DNA of 23,707 bases from an uncultured Oscillospiraceae bacterium (GTDB lineage: Bacteria > Bacillota > Clostridia > Oscillospirales > Acutalibacteraceae). The notes below the pieces were generated by a model that was not told where the DNA came from, made no database searches, and saw only the letters and a program-made list of their open reading frames with translations. Every line of letters begins with the position of its first letter. Positions within the stretch are counted from its first letter, which is position 1. The stretch is taken from the NCBI GenBank assembly GCA_910588415.1, contig CAJUPK010000020.1, positions 1 to 23,707 on the forward strand, written 5' to 3'. The translations under genes were made by a program, and so were the position numbers. Below, piece after piece: positions 1 to 7,382 of the stretch.

Positions 1-749
1 ACGACGGCATGATCGGCGATGTGGTGGGGGCCAGCTGTGCCATGGCCTGCCATGGCCATGAGACCTGGCACCCGGACCCGGAGTTTTACTACAAGCGGGG
101 CGGCGGGCCCATGCTGGACATGGGGCCCTACTACATCACGGCGCTGGTGCAGCTGCTGGGGGAGGCCAAAGGCCTGATGGGCATGGCCAAACGCTCTTTT
201 GCCCAGCGGCTCATCACCTCTCAGCCCCACCAGGGGGAGACCATCCAGGTGGATGTGGACACCTGGCTCTCCGGGAACATTGCGTTTGCCAGCGGGGCCA
301 TTGCCCAGGTATTCACCACCTTTGACGTACACTACACCGCCCAGTCCCGGTTTGAGGTGTACGGCACCAAGGGCAGCATGATGGTTCCAGACCCCAACAC
401 CTTTGGCGGGCCTGTGCTTTTGCTGCGGCCCGAGGACTTTGCCGCTGCCCCCAAAACCGACCCTGGGCTTGCCCGCCACGGGGTGCCGGACTTCTACGCA
501 GGCTGGAAGGAGATGCCTCTTCTCTACGACTACCCGGAGAACAGCCGGGGCCTGGGCCTGGCGGACATGTGCAGGGCCCTCCGCACTGGCCGGGACCACC
601 GGGCCAACTACCAGCAGCAGCGCCATGTGCTGGAGATCATGACCGCCTTCTCCCGGTCCGGCCAGCAGAAGGCCTATATTCCCATGACAACCTCTTACAC
701 CCGCACCGCGCCTATGGAAAACAACCCCATGCACGGCATTTTAGATTAA
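1..749 (+). CDS. Gfo/Idh/MocA family oxidoreductase, C-terminal part (5' end outside window)
   Basis: The reading frame is open to the left edge (first full codon at position 3), so the N-terminal Rossmann NAD(P)-binding domain is missing. The visible part is the substrate-binding C-terminal domain: it starts with the motif GMIGDVVGA and continues with HGHETWHPDPEFYYKRGGGP and LDMGPYYITALVQLLG, a typical signature of sugar/inositol-type dehydrogenases. A later segment (RFEVYGTKGSM) matches the sheet that closes the domain. Such enzymes oxidise or reduce a sugar or cyclitol hydroxyl using NAD(P). The stop codon is followed 15 bp later by a sugar epimerase gene with a strong AGGAGG site, so the two form an operon, probably for catabolism of a carbohydrate or polyol. 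The substrate cannot be read from the sequence. Confidence 0.88.
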   Translation, partial: DGMIGDVVGASCAMACHGHETWHPDPEFYYKRGGGPMLDMGPYYITALVQLLGEAKGLMGMAKRSFAQRLITSQPHQGETIQVDVDTWLSGNIAFASGAIAQVFTTFDVHYTAQSRFEVYGTKGSMMVPDPNTFGGPVLLLRPEDFAAAPKTDPGLARHGVPDFYAGWKEMPLLYDYPENSRGLGLADMCRALRTGRDHRANYQQQRHVLEIMTAFSRSGQQKAYIPMTTSYTRTAPMENNPMHGILD

Positions 750-764
750 CAGGAGGAACATACC

Positions 765-1592
765 ATGAAAGCAGCATACACAGGCTGGACCTGGATTCAC
801 GGAGACCCAGAGACTGCCAAGAAGCAGTTGGAGCAGAGTTTTAAAGAGTGCAAATTCCTGGGATATGACACAGTGGAGAACTTTGCCTTTATCCGGGACT
901 ACTACAAGGACGACCCCAGTGAGCTGAAAAAGCTGGCTGATTCCTGCGGCGTGGAGCTGGTGAACCTTTACGGCCACTTTGACCTGGATGTGGAGGCCTC
1001 CCTCCAGCGGGCCATGGAGCAGGTAGATTTCCTCTCTGCGATTGGCGGCAAGTGGTACAACTGCCAGCACGGGGGCTTTGGGGACAATGGCCCCAGCGAG
1101 CGGCCCACAGACCCCCAGATGATCGGCACCATCTGCGAGATTGTCAACCGCCTGGGCGAGTACGCCAAGGGGAAGGGCGTTACCGTGTGCTTCCACCCCC
1201 ACTACGGCACCTGCGTGTTCTCCCAGAGCGACATTGACTACTTTGCCGCCCACACCAAGCCGGAGTACGTGTCCTTCTGCTTTGACACAGCCCACACCAC
1301 TCTGGCGGGCATGGACCCAGCGGCGCTGATCCGGCAGTACGGGGACCGCATTGCCTACATGCATCTGAAGGATGTGGACACTTTTGCCCTGAAAACCGCG
1401 GAGGGTCCGGCAAAAATGGGGACCTTCCGGGCCCTGGGCCATGGCACGGTGGACTTTCCCGCTGTGAAGGCAGCCCTGGAAGAAGTGGGCTTTGACGGCG
1501 TGCTCTGCGTAGAGCTGGACCGCCCCGAGGTGTGCAACTTCCACTCGGCAGAGGTGTCCCGCATCTACCTGCGGGACGTGCTGGGCATCTGA
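765..1592 (+). CDS. Sugar phosphate isomerase/epimerase (TIM barrel, xylose-isomerase-like)
   Basis: A complete protein of 275 residues, the usual length of the AP-endonuclease-2/IolE-like TIM-barrel family. The start is fixed by AGGAGG at 751-756, eight bases before the ATG. Metal-site segments are visible in order: a histidine-rich strand (CFHPHYGT), the FCFDTAHT strand with its Asp and His, the YMHLKDVD strand, and the C-terminal CVELDRPE with its Glu. In this family these residues hold a divalent metal for epimerisation or isomerisation of sugars or keto-inositols. It follows the dehydrogenase at 15 bp, a pairing common in inositol and rare-sugar catabolic operons. No IolE/IolI-specific assignment can be made without a search. 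Confidence 0.88.
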   Translation: MKAAYTGWTWIHGDPETAKKQLEQSFKECKFLGYDTVENFAFIRDYYKDDPSELKKLADSCGVELVNLYGHFDLDVEASLQRAMEQVDFLSAIGGKWYNCQHGGFGDNGPSERPTDPQMIGTICEIVNRLGEYAKGKGVTVCFHPHYGTCVFSQSDIDYFAAHTKPEYVSFCFDTAHTTLAGMDPAALIRQYGDRIAYMHLKDVDTFALKTAEGPAKMGTFRALGHGTVDFPAVKAALEEVGFDGVLCVELDRPEVCNFHSAEVSRIYLRDVLGI

Positions 1593-1632
1593 CCCCAGCC
1601 CATGGCTCCCATGGATCCGCAACCCAATACAT

Positions 1633-1679
1633 AAAAAGCCCGGGCGGGAAACAGTGGATTGTTTCCCGCCCGGCTTTTT
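1633..1679. terminator. Bidirectional intrinsic terminator between convergent genes
   Basis: A-run, then stem GCCCGGGCGGGAAAC (1638-1652) pairing with GTTTCCCGCCCGGC (1661-1674) with one bulged base, then CTTTTT. Each strand has a U-run after the stem, so it can end both the plus-strand sugar operon and the minus-strand alaS operon. Confidence 0.9.
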
Positions 1680-1709
1680 AAACCAGCTTTGTTATAGCAG
1701 CCCCCGCTG

Positions 1710-2252
1710 TTATGCCAGGGATTCCGCTGCGGTCCCTTCCAGCCGCTTGCTCAGCAGCGCCAGAATGTGGTCCCGCACCTGTTCCGCTGTCCGGCCCGTT
1801 GTGTCTATTTCCACACCGGGCCTTTCGCTGAAAACCGCCAGGGAGCGGAGGCTGATAGCCAGATTCTCCTCGGTGCGCCAGGGGCAGCACGTATCCTCCC
1901 GCCAGCGGCTTTCCAGCGCCTGCCTTGTGCAGAGCAAGGTAAACCAGGCGGTTTCCAAGCCTATCTCCCTGGCGCCCCTCTCCAGTGCCTGGCATATCTC
2001 CGGCCGGTCCATCAGCCAGGACACCACCATGCTCTGGCAGTAGAGGCAGCGGTCATAGCCTTTCAGCAGGTGCAGGATATTGTCCGCTGCCATGGCCCGG
2101 GTCTCCGGGTTCCCCACAAACGGTTCCAGGTCCAGGCACCAGTCCCCGTCCACAAACGCGGACGGATACAGCGCCTTTTGCAGCAGCCTGCCCACCGTGG
2201 TTTTGCCCACACCCATGGGCCCGTTCAAAAAGATGACACGCTTTGCGCTCAT
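1710..2252 (-). CDS. Small P-loop nucleotide kinase-like protein (AAA_33/shikimate-kinase-like)
   Basis: Predicted protein of 180 residues starting MSAKRVIFLNGPMGVGKTT. The Walker A motif GPMGVGKTT is at residues 11-19, followed by FVDGDWCLD, which resembles the Asp after strand 2 in shikimate and gluconate kinases. A clear LID arginine pattern is not obvious. The frame extends upstream inside alaS, but the ATG at 2252 is preferred because it overlaps the alaS stop codon by four bases (ATGA), a sign of translational coupling. It is therefore the last gene of the alaS operon. The family phosphorylates small molecules or transfers phosphate between nucleotides; the substrate here is unknown. 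A second, broken P-loop gene lies on the other side of alaS (5031-5422), but the two do not look like recent duplicates. Confidence 0.78.
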   Translation of the reverse strand: MSAKRVIFLNGPMGVGKTTVGRLLQKALYPSAFVDGDWCLDLEPFVGNPETRAMAADNILHLLKGYDRCLYCQSMVVSWLMDRPEICQALERGAREIGLETAWFTLLCTRQALESRWREDTCCPWRTEENLAISLRSLAVFSERPGVEIDTTGRTAEQVRDHILALLSKRLEGTAAESLA

Positions 2253-4879
2253 CCCATCTGCTCTTTCACCAGGCCGGGCACTGCGGCCAGGGCCTCGTCC
2301 AGCTTGGTCTGGTCCTTGGCCCCGGCCATGGCAAAGTCCGGCTTGCCGCCGCCGTTGCCTCCAGTAAGCTGGGCCACGGCCTTCACCAGCAGCCCGGCCT
2401 TCAGCCCCTTTGTCTGGGCCGCCTGATTGCAGGCTGCCGCCAGGGCGGCCTTGCCCCCGCTGACCCCGGCAAACACAGCTACAATCGGCTCCTCCCGCTC
2501 CTTGGCCTTGTCGCACAGGGCCCGCAGGGCGTCGCTGCCTGTGCCGGAGAGCAGAGCGTAGACCACCTTTACGCCGTCCACATCGTGGGCGTCCCGGAAG
2601 ACCCCCTCCAGATTGGCGCTGGCCACCTTGGCGTTCAGGGCCTCAATCTGCCGGTCCTTCTCCTTCAGCTCAGCCATCACCTGCTTGGCCCGGACAGGCA
2701 GGTCCAGGGGATTCATCACCTTCAGGGCTTTGGCTGTCTCCTGCAGGGCGTCCATCTGCCTGGCCAGCTCCAGCAGCACGCTCTTGCCAGTGACGCCCTC
2801 TATGCGCCGCACGCCTGCTGCCACCGAGCTTTCGGACACGATCTTAAAGAGGCCCAGCCGGGCGGTGTTGTCCATGTGGGTGCCGCCGCACAGCTCCATG
2901 GAGAAGCCGTCCGCCACAGAGACCACCCGCACCACGTCTCCGTACTTCTCGCCAAACAGGGCCATGGCGCCCTGCTTTTTCGCCTCTTCAATGGGCATTT
3001 CCCGCACCTCCACAGGCACGGACTTCAAAATTTCCAGGTTCACCAGGCCCTCCACCCGGGTGATCTCCTCGGGGGTAAGGGCCGCGAAATGGGTGAAGTC
3101 GAACCGCACCCGCTCCTCGTTGACCAGCTGGCCGGCCTGCTCCACATGGTCCCCCAGCACCCGGCGCAGGGCCGCCTGCAGCAGATGGGCGGCGGTGTGG
3201 TTGCGCATGGTATCAAAGCGCTGGGCCTCTTCCACCTGGGCGACCACTGTGCCGCCTGTATTGAGAGTGCCCTCGCTGACCTGTACCCGGTGGAGGAAGA
3301 CCCCCTCCTGCCGGGTCACGTCGATCACCTCTGCCGTGACGCCTTCTGCCTGCAGCTGGCCGCTGTCGCCAGCCTGGCCGCCGCTCTCCCCATAGAAGGG
3401 GGTGCGGTCCAGCACTACAGAGACCTCCGCGCCTTCCGGGGCAGCGTCCACCCGCTGGCCGTTCTGGATGATGGCCAGCACCTGGGCCTCGCCAGCCAGT
3501 TCGGTGTATCCGGTAAACTCTGTGGCGGGCAGGCCCTTCACCGCCCTGCCCTCGCCCTTCCAGGCGTCAGCCCCAGCGTTCTTCCGGGCCGAGCGGGCCC
3601 GCTCCTTCTGCTGGCGCATCAGCTCCCGGAAGCGGTCCTCGTCCACCAGCATCCCCCGCTCCGCCAAAATCTCCTTGGTCAAATCCAAGGGAAAGCCAAA
3701 GGTGTCGTTCAGGGTGAAAGCGCTCTCGCCGGAGAACATTTTGCTCTCCGCCTTGTCGATAAACTCGGTGAGCATGGCCATGCCCTGGTCAATGGTGCGC
3801 TCAAAGTTCTCCTCTTCATAGGCCATCACCTTGCGGATGGTCTCCCGCTTCTCCCGCAGTTCTGGGTAGGCGCCGCCGTTCTCCTCGATCACCGTGTCCA
3901 CCACATCCTTCAGGAAGGGGCCGTGGACCCCCAGCAGGCGGCCGTGGCGGGCAGCCCGGCGCAGCAGGCGGCGCAGCACATAGCCCCGTCCCTCGTTAGA
4001 GGGCAGCACCCCGTCGCCAATCATGAACACCGTGGAGCGGATATGGTCTGTGATGATGCGCAGGGAGATATCCGTCTTGGGGTTCTCGCCATACTGCACG
4101 CCGGTGATCTCGCTGATCTTCTTCATGATGTTCTGCATGGTGTCCACCAGGAAGAGGTTGTCCACATTCTGCATCACGCAGGCCAGGCGCTCCATGCCCA
4201 TGCCCGTGTCAATGTTCTTCTGGACCAGCTCTGTATAATGGCCCTTGCCATCGCTGTTGAACTGGGAGAACACCAGGTTCCAGATCTCCACGTACCGGTC
4301 GCACTCGCAGCCCACCGTGCAGTCCGGCTTGCCGCAGCCGTGCTCCTCGCCCCTGTCAAAGTATATCTCCGAGCTGGGGCCGCAGGGGCCGCTGCCGTGC
4401 TCCCAGAAGTTGTCCTCCCGGCCCATGCGCTTCATGTGGCTCTCCGGCACGCCCACCTCTTTGGTCCAGATGTCCCAGGCCTCGTCATCTGTCTCAAAAA
4501 CCGTGACATACAGCTTGTCCTTGGGCATCTCCAGCACCTCTGTAAAGAACTCCCAGGCCCAGGAGATGGCCTCCCGCTTAAAGTAGTCCCCAAAGGAGAA
4601 GTTGCCCAGCATCTCAAAGAAGGTGCCGTGGCGGTCCGTAATGCCCACGCTCTCAATATCCGGGGTGCGGATGCACTTCTGGCAGGTGGTCACCCGGCGG
4701 CGGGGGGGCTCTACCTCCCCGGTGAAGTATTTCTTCATGGGGGCCATGCCAGCGCCGATGAGCAGCAGGCTGTTGTCCCCCTGGGGCACCAGGGAGAAGC
4801 TGGGCAGCCGCAGGTGGTCCTTGCTCTCAAAAAAACGCAGATATTTTTCTCTCAATTCGTTCAGTCCGGTCCATTGCAT
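2249..4879 (-). CDS. alaS: Alanine--tRNA ligase
   Basis: Cytoplasmic enzyme that attaches alanine to tRNA-Ala and hydrolyses mischarged Ser/Gly-tRNA. The protein has 876 residues, the normal full length. The class II catalytic core begins near the N-terminus (LNELREKYLRFFESK, then LIGAGMAPMKKYFTG). The editing domain shows the zinc motif HTAAHLLQ and the matching CGGTHMDNT. The C-Ala part ends in a glycine-rich segment (LTGGNGGGKPDFAMAGAKD), as in other AlaS. The start ATG at 4879 has only a weak AAAGG site. A T-box leader whose best specifier reads as alanine lies 700 bp upstream on the same strand, with two small genes in between, so tRNA-Ala control is likely but not certain. The stop overlaps the downstream P-loop kinase gene. 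Confidence 0.98.
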   Translation of the reverse strand: MQWTGLNELREKYLRFFESKDHLRLPSFSLVPQGDNSLLLIGAGMAPMKKYFTGEVEPPRRRVTTCQKCIRTPDIESVGITDRHGTFFEMLGNFSFGDYFKREAISWAWEFFTEVLEMPKDKLYVTVFETDDEAWDIWTKEVGVPESHMKRMGREDNFWEHGSGPCGPSSEIYFDRGEEHGCGKPDCTVGCECDRYVEIWNLVFSQFNSDGKGHYTELVQKNIDTGMGMERLACVMQNVDNLFLVDTMQNIMKKISEITGVQYGENPKTDISLRIITDHIRSTVFMIGDGVLPSNEGRGYVLRRLLRRAARHGRLLGVHGPFLKDVVDTVIEENGGAYPELREKRETIRKVMAYEEENFERTIDQGMAMLTEFIDKAESKMFSGESAFTLNDTFGFPLDLTKEILAERGMLVDEDRFRELMRQQKERARSARKNAGADAWKGEGRAVKGLPATEFTGYTELAGEAQVLAIIQNGQRVDAAPEGAEVSVVLDRTPFYGESGGQAGDSGQLQAEGVTAEVIDVTRQEGVFLHRVQVSEGTLNTGGTVVAQVEEAQRFDTMRNHTAAHLLQAALRRVLGDHVEQAGQLVNEERVRFDFTHFAALTPEEITRVEGLVNLEILKSVPVEVREMPIEEAKKQGAMALFGEKYGDVVRVVSVADGFSMELCGGTHMDNTARLGLFKIVSESSVAAGVRRIEGVTGKSVLLELARQMDALQETAKALKVMNPLDLPVRAKQVMAELKEKDRQIEALNAKVASANLEGVFRDAHDVDGVKVVYALLSGTGSDALRALCDKAKEREEPIVAVFAGVSGGKAALAAACNQAAQTKGLKAGLLVKAVAQLTGGNGGGKPDFAMAGAKDQTKLDEALAAVPGLVKEQMG

Positions 4880-4977
4880 GGTTATCGCAGCCTTTCATTG
4901 ATTAAATAATAAAGTATACAACTTGGTATACAGCCTGGATGTTCTGAAAAGCATCCTATACAACATAAAGCCAGAAT
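4880..4977 (-). promoter_or_regulatory. AT-rich leader directly upstream of alaS
   Basis: This stretch is much richer in A and T than its surroundings. On the minus strand it holds TATACT (plus 4913-4918) as a possible -10 but no good -35 at 17 bp. Three near-copies of GTATAC/GTATAG occur (plus 4915-4920, 4926-4931 and about 4956-4961), plus a hairpin GGATG/CATCC (4938-4957). It could be a secondary alaS promoter or a site for a dimeric regulator; neither is proven. Confidence 0.3.
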
Positions 4978-5003
4978 AGAAGCCGGAGGCCCGGCTCTTT
5001 TCT
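4978..5003 (-). terminator. Weak hairpin after the P-loop pseudogene
   Basis: AGCCGG (4981-4986) pairs with CCGGCT (4991-4996). On the minus strand it is followed by a mixed T-rich run (TTCTATTCT), and on plus by CTCTTTTCT. If it ends transcription, the T-box would not reach alaS. The run is poor, so this is tentative. Confidence 0.35.
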
Positions 5004-5030
5004 AGTAAACGCGCTTAAAAGCCAAGATTT

Positions 5031-5422
5031 TCAAGCCGCCCGCCTATCCTGCAGTTTCCAATCCGCCTGATAGCTATTGTCCATCAAAATATACTCCAGG
5101 CCCCTTGCCTGGCACTGGCGCAGATTTTCTTCATTGTCCCGAATCAGCGCCTCCCGGCCCTAGTCCCGCCTGCCAGTCAAAGGGGATATAGCAGCCCTCC
5201 ACGATCAGGTTCTGGCGGTTCTCTATGGCGGTTTTGGCCATCTCCCCGCACAATGGGTATTGGGTCAGCTCCGGGTCATCCTCCGGGGTCAGGGCAGTCT
5301 GGCCGCTGCGGATGAGCCCCTCTTCAGGTGGTCTATAGATAGGGGTACTTGTACTCCTCCAACAGCCGCTGGGCCAGGACTGTCTTGCCTGTGTGGGTGG
5401 TGTCTCCAATCAGCAAAACCAT
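5031..5422 (-). pseudogene. Frameshifted P-loop ATPase/kinase
   Basis: With three frames joined this would be a protein of about 130 residues. It starts with a strong AGGAGG site and ATG at 5422 and reads MVLLIGDTTHTGKTVLAQRL, a Walker A of the form GDTTHTGKT. It stops after 29 codons at TAG (5333-5335). SIDHLKRG then appears in a second frame, GLIRSGQTALTPEDDPELTQ through NLIVEGCYIPFDWQAGL in a third, and REALIRDNEENLRQ through WKLQDRR after another shift, ending at TGA 5031-5033. At least three indels separate the pieces, so this is decayed rather than a sequencing slip at one site. The parent family resembles small AAA-type kinases found singly in gut clostridia. It lies between the T-box unit and alaS. 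Confidence 0.85.
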
Positions 5423-5425
5423 GGG

Positions 5426-5548
5426 TCAGTCCTCCTTTTTGAGATATGCGGCCACAAATTCCACCGCCCATACCACCGCAAGCAGGCGGGCCAGGGTCCA
5501 GGCCGCGGCCACCAAAAAAACCGCCGTCCTTCTCATTGCCTTCTTCAT
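5426..5548 (-). CDS. Small single-pass membrane protein (40 residues)
   Basis: ATG at 5548 is preceded by a GA-rich ribosome site (GAGGG, seven bases before the start). The peptide begins with a basic MKKAMRR, then has one hydrophobic stretch of about 25 residues (TAVFLVAAAWTLARLLAVVW through FVAAYL) and a charged KKED tail, so it could span or line the membrane. It is the first frame after the T-box terminator and ends three bases before the start of the P-loop pseudogene, whose ribosome site lies inside it. No family is recognised. It may be a real microprotein or the remnant of a larger gene. Confidence 0.5.
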   Translation of the reverse strand: MKKAMRRTAVFLVAAAWTLARLLAVVWAVEFVAAYLKKED

Positions 5549-5573
5549 CCGCTTTCCCTCTCCCTCCTTCCCC

Positions 5574-5855
5574 CAAAAAAGGTGCGGGCTTGCCCGTCCC
5601 CTTGGGACGGGCAAGCCCGCGGTACCACCCAAATTGCTGCGAAAAGACGGACTCGTTTATCAGGGGGTCCCGCCTATTCTCTCAGCCTGCTTTCCTTCTC
5701 CGTTAACGCCTGGTACGCCGCCGCTCATCACGGCAGAGCGCAGGACATGCCTGTTACGGCTTGTCCCCAAAGGAATGGCCCGCTTTTTGCCCGCAACGGC
5801 TTGCACCTGCCACCGTCTCTCTGCTTGCCGGGTTAAAAAGCGTCTTCTCCGCGCA
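5574..5855 (-). promoter_or_regulatory. T-box leader (tRNA-sensing riboswitch), probably tRNA-Ala
   Basis: Read on the minus strand, the leader has the Stem I motifs AGAGAG and a distal arm (ACGG, GGTGCAAG, CCGT), then GCCATTCCTTTGGGG, where GCC followed by A fits an alanine specifier. The 14-base T-box core GGGTGGTACCGCGG is at plus 5617-5630. Its UGGU bulge would pair with a tRNA ending ACCA, as tRNA-Ala does. The competing terminator is a long perfect stem (plus 5584-5620) followed by TTTTTT. In this class uncharged tRNA stabilises the antiterminator and lets transcription continue. The class is certain from the core; the alanine reading is a judgement, since CCA or CAT could also be read with a shifted alignment. 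Confidence 0.92.
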
Positions 5856-5860
5856 ACTTT

Positions 5861-5889
5861 AGTATACTCCATTTCCGCGGTTTTGTCAA
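5861..5889 (-). promoter_or_regulatory. Sigma-A promoter of the T-box unit
   Basis: On the minus strand TTGACA (plus 5884-5889), a 17-base spacer and TATACT (plus 5861-5866). Transcription would begin about seven bases further on, just ahead of Stem I of the T-box. Confidence 0.88.
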
Positions 5890-5929
5890 GCCCCTGCTTG
5901 GGGGCGGGAGTGTACAAACCGAGTTGCTA

Positions 5930-6115
5930 AAGGAGAAAACTTTCGGCAGCAAAAAAGCAAAAAGTTTCGTTGTCTCATCGAGTTGGCACACCAACTCGTC
6001 GGTTCGGTCAGCTCGGGACGGTCCCCCTCTACTTGGCAAAGGTGGTGGGGGTCTTGGGGGCAAAGCCTCCGAGCCGCCGGAGGCCAAAACATCCTCAAAA
6101 AGCTGCGTTTCGGGC
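5930..6115. repeat. Degenerate copy of the dispersed non-coding repeat
   Basis: It shares AAAAGTTTCGT and then the exact block GGTTCGGTCAGCTCGGGACG with the copy at 23190, followed by CAAAGGTGGT and a GGGGCAAAGCC-like hairpin. The inverted-core segment seen in the copies at 10646 and 23296 is absent, and an extra GAGTTGGCACACCAACTC hairpin is present at about 5980-5997. No gene is seen between 5890 and 6129. Confidence 0.55.
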
Positions 6116-6129
6116 ACTCCCCTTGGGGG

Positions 6130-6390
6130 CTACTTCTCTGCCTGGTCCGGCCAATACCCCCGCAGCCAGTCCTGGACCGCATCCAGCCCCTCCTGGGTAG
6201 CGGGAAACGGCTGGTGGTGCTTGTCTGCTGCCCGCTCAAAACATCTATCCTGCTGCCAGCACCAGACCGACAGCTCTTCGTTTTCCCGGTCCAGCTCCAC
6301 CTTATAGCGCAGCACCGCCTGGCCGTTGGTGTGGCTGCCGGTAAACACATTTCCCTCTAAAAAATAGGCCAGCTTCTGCATGTCGAACAT
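6130..6390 (-). CDS. Hypothetical protein (86 residues)
   Basis: ATG at 6390 is chosen because AGAGGAG stands six or seven bases before it; the frame extends further upstream without a better site. The sequence (MFDMQKLAYFLEGNVFTGSH, then a KVELDRENEELSVWCWQQDR segment and a C-terminal helix GLDAVQDWLRGYWPDQ) is rich in Trp, Asp and Glu and looks like a small soluble alpha/beta protein. It has no signal peptide or membrane segment. No family is recognised. It lies downstream of the lipoprotein gene but is separated from it by a good terminator, so it is a separate unit or depends on readthrough. Confidence 0.65.
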   Translation of the reverse strand: MFDMQKLAYFLEGNVFTGSHTNGQAVLRYKVELDRENEELSVWCWQQDRCFERAADKHHQPFPATQEGLDAVQDWLRGYWPDQAEK

Positions 6391-6436
6391 GGTTTTCTCC
6401 TCTTTCCGCGGCGCAATGCCGCAAGCGTATTTAGGC

Positions 6437-6474
6437 AAAAATCACCTGCAGGAAACACTCCCGCAGGTGATTTC
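6437..6474 (-). terminator. Intrinsic terminator after the lipoprotein gene
   Basis: AAATCACCTGC (6439-6449) pairs with GCAGGTGATTT (6463-6473). On the minus strand the stem ends in ATTTTTG. It lies 29 bases after the lipoprotein stop codon. Confidence 0.85.
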
Positions 6475-6502
6475 TCAAACAAGTCTCACTACTGGGCTCG
6501 CT

Positions 6503-7072
6503 TTATTTCGCGCTGAACTCCTCGCTGTAGATCTCGGTGCCGTCCTCCGTCGCATAGGTCACAACAACCTTGGGATCTTCCACTTCAATGGCCTGGCTCA
6601 GAGAAGAGGCGATGTTCTCAAAGGTGCTGCGCTGGTTGCTCATGGCCTCTTCCAAAGCGGCGCTCATAACAGAGATCTTGTCCTCGCCGAACTCCTCGCC
6701 CACAAAGGTAAAGGTATAAACCAGCTTGTTGCCGTCGCCTTTCACATCCACCGCCATGCTGTCGTCTCCAGCGGTCAGGGACTCAATCATGCTGTCCAGC
6801 TGGCCCTTCACAGTGGGGTCATCCAAAAATTCCTGGATAGAGGCAAATTTGCCGGAGGCAGGGGCAGCGGCCTCGCTGCTCTCAGCACTGCTGTCTTCCG
6901 CGCTGCTGTCTTCCGAAGAGCTTTCCTCCGCTACGCTGCTGGTCTGGGAAGAAGAACCAGCGCCGCTCTCGCTGGAGCTGCTCTTCTTATCGTCGCCGCC
7001 GCAGGCAGCCAGGGACAAGACCATAGCAACAGCCATGGTGCCGGCCAGAAGCCGGAGAAGATTCTTTTTCAT
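6503..7072 (-). CDS. Secreted lipoprotein with Ser/Glu-rich linker (DUF4854-like)
   Basis: Start ATG at 7072, seven bases after AAAGGTG; a TTG two codons earlier is less likely. The 189-residue product begins MKKNLLRLLAGTMAVAMVLS and then LAACGG, a lipoprotein signal peptide with lipobox LAAC, so it should be anchored to the outer face of the membrane. Residues of about 25-70 form a low-complexity linker of Ser, Glu, Asp and Ala repeats (SSSEDSSAEDSSAESSEA). The folded domain follows: FASIQEFLDDPTVKGQLDSM, a KLVYTFTF strand, and a final VVVTYATEDGTEIYSEEF. This matches single-domain clostridial lipoproteins of unknown function. It has its own near-perfect promoter and terminator and so is a one-gene unit. 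Confidence 0.9.
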   Translation of the reverse strand: MKKNLLRLLAGTMAVAMVLSLAACGGDDKKSSSSESGAGSSSQTSSVAEESSSEDSSAEDSSAESSEAAAPASGKFASIQEFLDDPTVKGQLDSMIESLTAGDDSMAVDVKGDGNKLVYTFTFVGEEFGEDKISVMSAALEEAMSNQRSTFENIASSLSQAIEVEDPKVVVTYATEDGTEIYSEEFSAK

Positions 7073-7168
7073 GAACAATCACCTTTCTTTGCTTAATTAT
7101 GAATGGGAATAAAATAGTAAAATGTACGCTATATTCCACCGGGCAGGTGCCTCTGGGAACCATCTGGA

Positions 7169-7197
7169 ATTATACTCCCCAAAACAGGGGATGTCAA
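7169..7197 (-). promoter_or_regulatory. Consensus sigma-A promoter of the lipoprotein gene
   Basis: TTGACA (plus 7192-7197), a 17-base spacer and TATAAT (plus 7169-7174), both boxes perfect. The spacer itself is a palindrome, TCCCC-TGTTTT-GGGGA, an operator-like arrangement. The leader before the start codon is about 90 bases. Confidence 0.88.
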
Positions 7198-7286
7198 GAT
7201 GCCAAAGGTTACAAAAAAGTTAAATTTTTCTTGCGGAACAATATTTATTCACCGCTCTTTACGGATATAGGCAGATTCACGACACA

Positions 7287-7327
7287 AAATGGACATAGGG
7301 CGAAAAAAGCTTCCGCCCCATGTCCAT
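7287..7327 (-). terminator. Terminator downstream of the LacI-type regulator
   Basis: ATGGACATAGGGCG (7289-7302) pairs with CGCCCCATGTCCAT (7314-7327). On the minus strand it is followed by TTTTG, a short run. It lies about 56 bases past the stop codon of the regulator. Confidence 0.7.
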
Positions 7328-7382
7328 CCGGCCCCCCCATCCGGCTGCCAGCTGGCCCCTGGAAACCGAGCCAGCCGCCTTG

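Noticed and set aside
741..1622. Minus-strand frame opposite the sugar epimerase
   Set aside because: No ribosome site or family match; the plus frame has the TIM-barrel motifs and a strong AGGAGG.
2243..4909. Plus-strand open frame of 888 codons opposite alaS
   Set aside because: It is the mirror of alaS in a GC-rich sequence; the minus frame has all the synthetase motifs and the plus frame resembles nothing known.
5131..5409. Intact 92-codon gene in the P-loop pseudogene region
   Set aside because: It is only the middle and C-terminal piece of a broken gene; the Walker A part lies in another frame upstream.
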